Shown: positions 33,170-37,403 of the stretch, in pieces
How the letters are laid out: the number at the start of each line of letters is the position of its first letter
How positions within the stretch are numbered: the first letter of the stretch is position 1
From: Thermodesulfobacteriota bacterium
Lineage (GTDB): Bacteria > Desulfobacterota > Desulfobacteria > Desulfobacterales > JAUWMJ01
NCBI GenBank assembly: GCA_034189135.1
Contig: JAXHVO010000083.1
Span: 1-37,403 of the forward strand
Direction of reading: 5' to 3'
DNA length: 37,403 bases
The notes under the pieces: generated by a model
What the model was told of the DNA's origin: nothing
The model's database searches: none
The model's input: the letters and a program-made list of their open reading frames with translations, nothing else
Made by a program: the position numbers and the translations under genes

Positions 33170-34257
33170 GGGTTGCTTATATCCGATATTAAAACAGCCA
33201 GTTTATCCGCAAACATCCGGTTCACATTCTCTGTGTTCAAGGAGAAACGGATAAATTGTTCGGAAAGTCCTTTGAAATTAGAACAGTTTCGTAACAGTAT
33301 TTTCTCGTGTTGCAATTGTTCGCAAACTTCTCCGGCAGTAACGATGTCCGGCAGTTTGGCAAGCATGAAAGCCACCTGACTTGGGATTACTTTTATCCGG
33401 CCGGTCGACTCTAGTGTTTCAGCCAGCTTTTCTCTTTCGTTTTTAACAAATTTTCGCGTCTGCTCAACAAAACGGTCTATCTCACTTTTGTTCATCATCA
33501 GGTAAGATGCTGCCGCTTGCGCAAGGCTGTTCACACTCCAGGGAAGCATGTATTTTTTGAATTTGCGGATGATGCCTTTTGCTGCAATTAAAAATCCAAT
33601 CCTCAGTCCGGGAATCCTGAATATCTTGGACATCGAATTTAAAATCACTACATTGGCAAAACCGGAGCAAATCATGCTTGCTTTTTCACCGTTTTCCACA
33701 AACGCAAGGTAGGATTCATCTATGATAAAATGGGTATGGGGAAAAGATCGGCAAATAAAAATTATTTTTTCAGGGGATATCAATGTCCCTGTTGGGTTGT
33801 TGGGGTTACAGATAAAAACCGTATCATACCCCTTGATTTCATTTTTCAACGCATTAATATCGACCTCAAATAAAAGCGACTCGGAGGCTATAAAAAAATC
33901 AAACTCGACCCTATGCATTCGGCAGGCATCGGCATAATCGGAATATGTGGGTCCGATTATCAGCGCTTTCTTTGTTTCCAGCACTTGTGGAATGGCATAT
34001 ATTAACGGAGTGGTTCCGCTTCCTGCTAAAATACATTCAGCATCTAAACCGCATCGCTGGGCAAATTCGGTTGATATTTCTTTTGCATCGACTTGAGGAA
34101 GTGCGGTGATTAAATTTAACCTTTTTTGTAAATGCACTTTCAGACCTGGTGGGGGGCCCAGAGGATTCACATTGCTGCTCATGTCGATAATTTCACCAGG
34201 CTGGCAACCAAGTCTGGTGGCAACATCATAAATATTTCCACCGTGGCCTTTTATCAT
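33166..34257 (-). CDS. cobD: L-threonine-O-3-phosphate decarboxylase CobD (aminotransferase fold)
   Basis: A 363-residue PLP enzyme of the histidinol-phosphate aminotransferase type. The PLP lysine is K211 in LNSMSKIFRIPGLRIGF, with D180 in IIDESYLAF as the ring-nitrogen partner and the phosphate-side segment NPNNPTGTLI. The opening HGGNIYDVA is typical of CobD rather than HisC. It makes aminopropanol phosphate from L-threonine phosphate. GGAG lies six bases before the ATG. Gene order with cbiB confirms the role. Confidence 0.9.
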   Translation of the reverse strand: MIKGHGGNIYDVATRLGCQPGEIIDMSSNVNPLGPPPGLKVHLQKRLNLITALPQVDAKEISTEFAQRCGLDAECILAGSGTTPLIYAIPQVLETKKALIIGPTYSDYADACRMHRVEFDFFIASESLLFEVDINALKNEIKGYDTVFICNPNNPTGTLISPEKIIFICRSFPHTHFIIDESYLAFVENGEKASMICSGFANVVILNSMSKIFRIPGLRIGFLIAAKGIIRKFKKYMLPWSVNSLAQAAASYLMMNKSEIDRFVEQTRKFVKNEREKLAETLESTGRIKVIPSQVAFMLAKLPDIVTAGEVCEQLQHEKILLRNCSNFKGLSEQFIRFSLNTENVNRMFADKLAVLISDISNP

Positions 34258-34278
34258 TCAATCTCCATTATTCTTTTT

Positions 34279-35025
34279 TCAAAACAGCCGAATCGAAGCC
34301 AATAAAAAAAGCCCTGCTTCCAATATTTCGACCATTGCTCCCAGCATATCACCGGTGACACAGTCCATTTTTTTTTTGTAAAACCACAGCACACCGGCAG
34401 TAATCATCATAAAAGCAAGGTTCAGCAAAACAGCCTTCAGCCCAAGAAAAATTGAAAGGAAAACAGGAATCACCAATGCCGAAAATCCGATTGCCTTAAG
34501 CCTGGTTGCAAAAAACAGTTTGCCTGTTCCGCCATCCGTTCTTCCGTATTTCAAAAAGCGAATTCCGCATAAAATACCTCCCCTGGCATAGGAAGGAATG
34601 ATAATCAGTAAAAGACTTCTAGATGCATCTAAACCGGTGATACCAGCCCACTTCGCAGATAATCCACCCATAATGGCAACCATACCCATTACGCCGATTC
34701 TGCTGTCTTTCATTATGGATAGTGCCTTTTCCTTGGTTCGGCCTCCATAAAGTCCGTCAGCGGTATCTCCCAAACCGTCAACATGAAACGCACCGGTGAT
34801 AAGAATCAGAAAAATTACATCAAGAAGGCTTGCCACCGGTTTTGACCACAGCAGTAACCCAATCTTGTCGAACAGCGCCACCATCAATCCCAGCACAATA
34901 CCGACCACAGGAAATAAAGGAATCATCTTTTCCGCATTGAATTTTCCATGCTTCCCCAGAGGAATTATGGTGATAAACTGTATTGCTGCTATCAGATTTT
35001 TCATATAGGCGCTTAGTAACGTCAT
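34279..35025 (-). CDS. cobS: Cobalamin (5'-phosphate) synthase CobS
   Basis: A 248-residue membrane protein that joins adenosylcobinamide-GDP to the lower-ligand riboside. The signature GAFHVDGLGDTADGLYGGRTKEKAL (Asp-rich Mg/phosphate site) and KDSRIGVMG are present, with several membrane helices. ATG 35025 and ATG 35004 are both possible. The second begins MKNLIAAIQFITIIPLG, the more usual CobS opening; neither has a clear ribosome site. A 158-bp gap with heptamer arrays separates it from cobU upstream, so expression may depend on read-through. Confidence 0.9.
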   Translation of the reverse strand: MTLLSAYMKNLIAAIQFITIIPLGKHGKFNAEKMIPLFPVVGIVLGLMVALFDKIGLLLWSKPVASLLDVIFLILITGAFHVDGLGDTADGLYGGRTKEKALSIMKDSRIGVMGMVAIMGGLSAKWAGITGLDASRSLLLIIIPSYARGGILCGIRFLKYGRTDGGTGKLFFATRLKAIGFSALVIPVFLSIFLGLKAVLLNLAFMMITAGVLWFYKKKMDCVTGDMLGAMVEILEAGLFLLASIRLF

Positions 35026-35081
35026 TTAGACGAATTGTTGTCGATATCAGCCAACATGTTGTTTCTATGTTGAAAGATGGC

Positions 35082-35183
35082 GTTACGGGTTACGAGTTGC
35101 GAGTTGCGAGTTTAAAATCGGAAATAATCCTTTTTTATAACACGAAACCCGTCACACGTAACCCGCAACTCGTAACCCGCAAC
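35082..35183. repeat. Inverted arrays of a 7-bp repeat (GTTRCGR) between cobU and cobS
   Basis: The left array (35082-35109) has four units GTTACGG, GTTACGA, GTTGCGA, GTTGCGA followed by GTTT. The right array (35145-35183), read on the minus strand, has five units GTTGCGG, GTTACGA, GTTGCGG, GTTACGT, GTGACGG followed by GTTT. The two arrays face each other across about 31 bp and can fold into an imperfect hairpin. The right array touches the cobU stop codon. Confidence 0.8.
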
Positions 35184-35705
35184 TTACTTGATCACAATAG
35201 GAATGCCCGCAACCATCCATATTACCCTGTCGGCAACTTCGGCCACCTTTTGGTTGGTAAATCCTGCCAAATCCCTATACTGTCTGGCAAGCCTGTTTTC
35301 CGGGACAATTCCCGCCCCGACTTCATTTGAAACCAGTATGATGGAACATTTTACTTCTTTAAGAGCAAGGATGAATTGATGGATTCTTTGCTGGATACCA
35401 TCAGGGTCTTCCGTTTCCATGAGCAAATTGTTTATCCACAAAGTCAAACAATCGACTAGGATAATGTCCCCTTCCCTGCTGTTTTTATTGATTGCGGCCG
35501 ACAGTTCAACCGGAGCTTCAACTGTTTTCCAGCTTTTGTCTCTTTCTTTTTTATGGCGATCGATCCTGTCTTTCATTTCATCATCAAAGGGAATGCAGGT
35601 TGCGATAAAGATTTTTTTACTTGCTGCAATCTTTTCAGCCTGTTCAAGCGCTTGCCAGCTTTTACCGCTTCTGCATCCACCGATAATCTGAATTATTTTT
35701 TTCAT
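35184..35705 (-). CDS. cobU: Adenosylcobinamide kinase/guanylyltransferase CobU
   Basis: A 173-residue bifunctional enzyme that phosphorylates adenosylcobinamide and then attaches GMP. The P-loop GGCRSGKS is at residues 9-16. The histidine that accepts GMP lies in RIDRHKKERDKSWKTVE, and VDCLTLWINNLL and SNEVGAGIVPENRLARQYRD are further CobU blocks. The start ATG overlaps the cobQ stop as ATGA, so translation is coupled. Its stop codon is immediately followed by the heptamer repeat region. Confidence 0.92.
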   Translation of the reverse strand: MKKIIQIIGGCRSGKSWQALEQAEKIAASKKIFIATCIPFDDEMKDRIDRHKKERDKSWKTVEAPVELSAAINKNSREGDIILVDCLTLWINNLLMETEDPDGIQQRIHQFILALKEVKCSIILVSNEVGAGIVPENRLARQYRDLAGFTNQKVAEVADRVIWMVAGIPIVIK

Positions 35706-37219
35706 TCATTCACCTGTGAAATAATGGATTCGGTAATTCCTTTTGTATCAATATATTTCTCAAAATGCTCACAGAGAAGATCGTATTCCTTATTTCGTGC
35801 TGCAGGGCCATGGTCCTGAGAAACTTCCACCTTCCCCAGTCCAATAGTTTCCAGCCATCGCTTGGTAATACCGGGATTCTCAAACAGGCCGTGCATATAA
35901 GTTCCCATGATGCGAAATCCACCGACCACGCATCCATCCTTACAGTTGCAAGATACATTGTTTCGCTGGAAAACCTGAAACATGGAATCACCTTTTTTAA
36001 TTTCTGTTTGTCCCATATGAATCTCATAGGCAATTCCATCCATATCATCCCAGCAAAACCGAGTCAGAGTCGTGATTTTCGGAGCTTTTAAAATAGTTTC
36101 CACCGGCAAAAGAGAAAGCCCTTTGGTGGTACCGGGTTTTCCTTCAAGCCCATCAGGATCGTGGACATACTTCCCCATCATCTGATAACCTCCGCATATA
36201 CCAAGCATGTGCCCACCATGGTTTATATATGATAAAATTTTTTCCCACCACCCTGTTTTTTTCAACCAGGTAAGATCAAAACGGGTGTTCTTCGATCCTG
36301 GAATGATAATCGCCTTGAACCCGGCTAGTTCCTGAGGTTTTTCAACAAAATGAAGATTAACCCCGGGCAGTCTGGAAATAGGATCAAAATCGGTAAAATT
36401 TGAAATGTGTGGTATTCGCAATACAGCAATTGACGGAGGACTATCACTGGTCATACCAATGCTCTGCGGGTTTTCGATGATAACCGAATCCTCTGCTTCT
36501 ATATTAATATGGTTATACCAGGGAAGTACACCAAACACTTTTTTCCCTGTCTTGTTTTCTATCCAGCTTATTCCGTCTTCAAACAGAGCCATATCCCCCT
36601 TGAAACGATTAATAATAAACCCGGTAATTCTTTTTTGCTGTTGAGGTGACAGACATTCCAGCGTGCCGATTATCTGCCCGAATACACCGCCTTTGTGAAT
36701 ATCGGCTACCAGAATAACCGATGCATCAGTATATTCAGCCATGCTGAAGTTAACCATATCGTTGGGCATGAGGTTGACCTCTGCACATGAACCGGCACCC
36801 TCAAGTACCACCACATCGTACTTGCCTCTTAATCTGTCGACAGCTTCACAGACATTTACGAACAAATGCTCTTTTTTAGTATGATATTCTGACGCCTGTT
36901 TGTTTCCAGCTGCCTTTCCGAAAAGTATAATCTGTGAGCCTATGTCACTGGTGGGCTTTAAAAGGATAGGGTTCATATCCACATGGGGAGGAATCCCGGC
37001 AGCCTCGGCCTGGACAATCTGTGCTCTTCCCATTTCCAGCCCTTCCGGGGTGACGCCGGAATTGTTGGACATATTTTGCGCTTTAAACGGTGCAACATTT
37101 ATCCCCTTGTTTTTCAAAAACCGGCAAAGAGCAGTTGAAATAATACTTTTCCCCACATCGGAACCTGTACCAAATACGGCAATACACGGGGCCTTTTTAT
37201 TTTCTTCTTTAAAATCCAA
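35702..37219 (-). CDS. cobQ: Cobyric acid synthase CobQ/CbiP
   Basis: A 505-residue ATP-dependent amidotransferase that adds four amide groups to the adenosylcobyrinic acid a,c-diamide ring. The N-terminal synthetase domain holds FGTGSDVGKS (residues 16-25) and FKAQNMSNNSGVT. The C-terminal class I glutaminase domain has the nucleophile C342 in LGICGGYQMMG and H443 in YMHGLFENP. The start TTG at 37219 gives MDFKEENKKA before the ATP loop; a ribosome-like AGGTGAG lies about 20 bases upstream, which is far. First gene of the leftward operon. No B12-riboswitch element was recognised in the 184 bp upstream that are visible. Confidence 0.92.
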   Translation of the reverse strand: MDFKEENKKAPCIAVFGTGSDVGKSIISTALCRFLKNKGINVAPFKAQNMSNNSGVTPEGLEMGRAQIVQAEAAGIPPHVDMNPILLKPTSDIGSQIILFGKAAGNKQASEYHTKKEHLFVNVCEAVDRLRGKYDVVVLEGAGSCAEVNLMPNDMVNFSMAEYTDASVILVADIHKGGVFGQIIGTLECLSPQQQKRITGFIINRFKGDMALFEDGISWIENKTGKKVFGVLPWYNHINIEAEDSVIIENPQSIGMTSDSPPSIAVLRIPHISNFTDFDPISRLPGVNLHFVEKPQELAGFKAIIIPGSKNTRFDLTWLKKTGWWEKILSYINHGGHMLGICGGYQMMGKYVHDPDGLEGKPGTTKGLSLLPVETILKAPKITTLTRFCWDDMDGIAYEIHMGQTEIKKGDSMFQVFQRNNVSCNCKDGCVVGGFRIMGTYMHGLFENPGITKRWLETIGLGKVEVSQDHGPAARNKEYDLLCEHFEKYIDTKGITESIISQVNE

Positions 37220-37403
37220 TCTTATGCTTTATTTGATCTCACCTGTATAAAGGCACAAAGCGCCTGTTTGGTGTTGCGGTTTTTTAGTCATGACCTCCGG
37301 CCCAGCCGGAGGCTTGCATAAAGCCCTATAAGGGCATCGATACTGATAACCCCTTAAGGGGTATTATTGTGTTAAAATTACTGTTCTGCGACCAAATCCA
37401 TTT
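37220..37403 (-). promoter_or_regulatory. Leader of the cobamide operon with three hairpins
   Basis: Three perfect stem-loops lie in a row: 37294-37312 (8-bp stem CCTCCGGC/GCCGGAGG, 3-nt loop), 37323-37335 (5-bp stem GCCCT/AGGGC, loop ATA) and 37349-37362 (ACCCCTTAAGGGGT, fully palindromic). None is followed by a T-run on the minus strand. They may be leader regulation, REP-like repeats or a remnant. A B12 box was looked for and not found; it could lie beyond the window edge. Confidence 0.5.

Noticed and set aside
37220-37403. Cobalamin riboswitch before cobQ
   Set aside because: No B12-box-like segment could be recognised in the visible leader; hairpins alone are not enough.

Overview
The window looks like the chromosome of an anaerobic, moderately AT-rich Gram-negative bacterium, most likely a Desulfobacterales-type member of the Desulfobacterota. 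This is inferred from gene content: an oxygen-independent style cobamide late pathway with a CbiR remodelling enzyme, a CooC nickel-insertion ATPase, a BioB-like radical SAM protein, an orphan small 'cytoplasmic protein' family, and TolC/lipoprotein components that need an outer membrane. No rRNA, tRNA, CRISPR array, phage or intact insertion sequence was seen.

Layout. (1) 1-7900: a loosely packed patchwork, all on the plus strand. It has the C-terminal part of a CsgG/FlgO-like protein, a membrane-protein gene cut off by a long palindrome, a BioB-like radical SAM enzyme, a small membrane protein, a PaiA-like acetyltransferase, a SpoIIAA-like protein, two unrelated amide hydrolases (nitrilase superfamily and choloylglycine-hydrolase/C59 type), a PPOX-fold protein, a mosaic pseudogene and a flavodoxin. 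(2) 8100-18200: single-gene units, including an alpha/beta-hydrolase-OsmC fusion, a lipoprotein esterase of the PHB-depolymerase type followed by CooC, an ICMT-like methyltransferase, a Ub-Mut7-C protein, an old-yellow-enzyme/trans-3-hydroxyproline dehydratase pair, YwbE, a DMT transporter and a second SpoIIAA-like protein. (3) 18290-26090: a TolC - membrane fusion protein - RND pump set, followed by a DUF2867 protein, an unrecognised conserved-looking protein and a SAM methyltransferase. (4) 26068-27029, minus strand: two overlapping membrane-protein genes built from a repeated W-x3-E/D helix. (5) 27488-29479: a DUF2271 periplasmic protein and an ATP-grasp enzyme. (6) 29575-37219: a cobamide block. 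btuC-btuD-type importer genes run rightward and converge on a leftward operon cobQ(cbiP)-cobU-cobS-cobD-cbiB-cbiR.

How the genes work together. The cobamide operon covers amidation of the corrin ring (CobQ), synthesis and attachment of aminopropanol phosphate (CobD, CbiB), GDP activation (CobU) and lower-ligand nucleotide joining (CobS). CbiR would let imported cobamides be cut back and rebuilt, which fits the adjacent BtuCD-type transporter. CobT, CobC, BtuR and BtuF are not in the window. The TolC/MFP/RND genes make a complete tripartite efflux system.

Most unusual observations: the two-gene membrane system with four copies of a W-x3-E/D helix; a pseudogene that joins a copy of the 5' end of cooC to the 3' end of a paralogue of the membrane gene at 2651; a 29-bp-arm palindrome that ends a gene; a SpoIIAA-like gene whose homology extends upstream of any ATG/GTG/TTG; and inverted arrays of a 7-bp repeat inside the cobamide operon.
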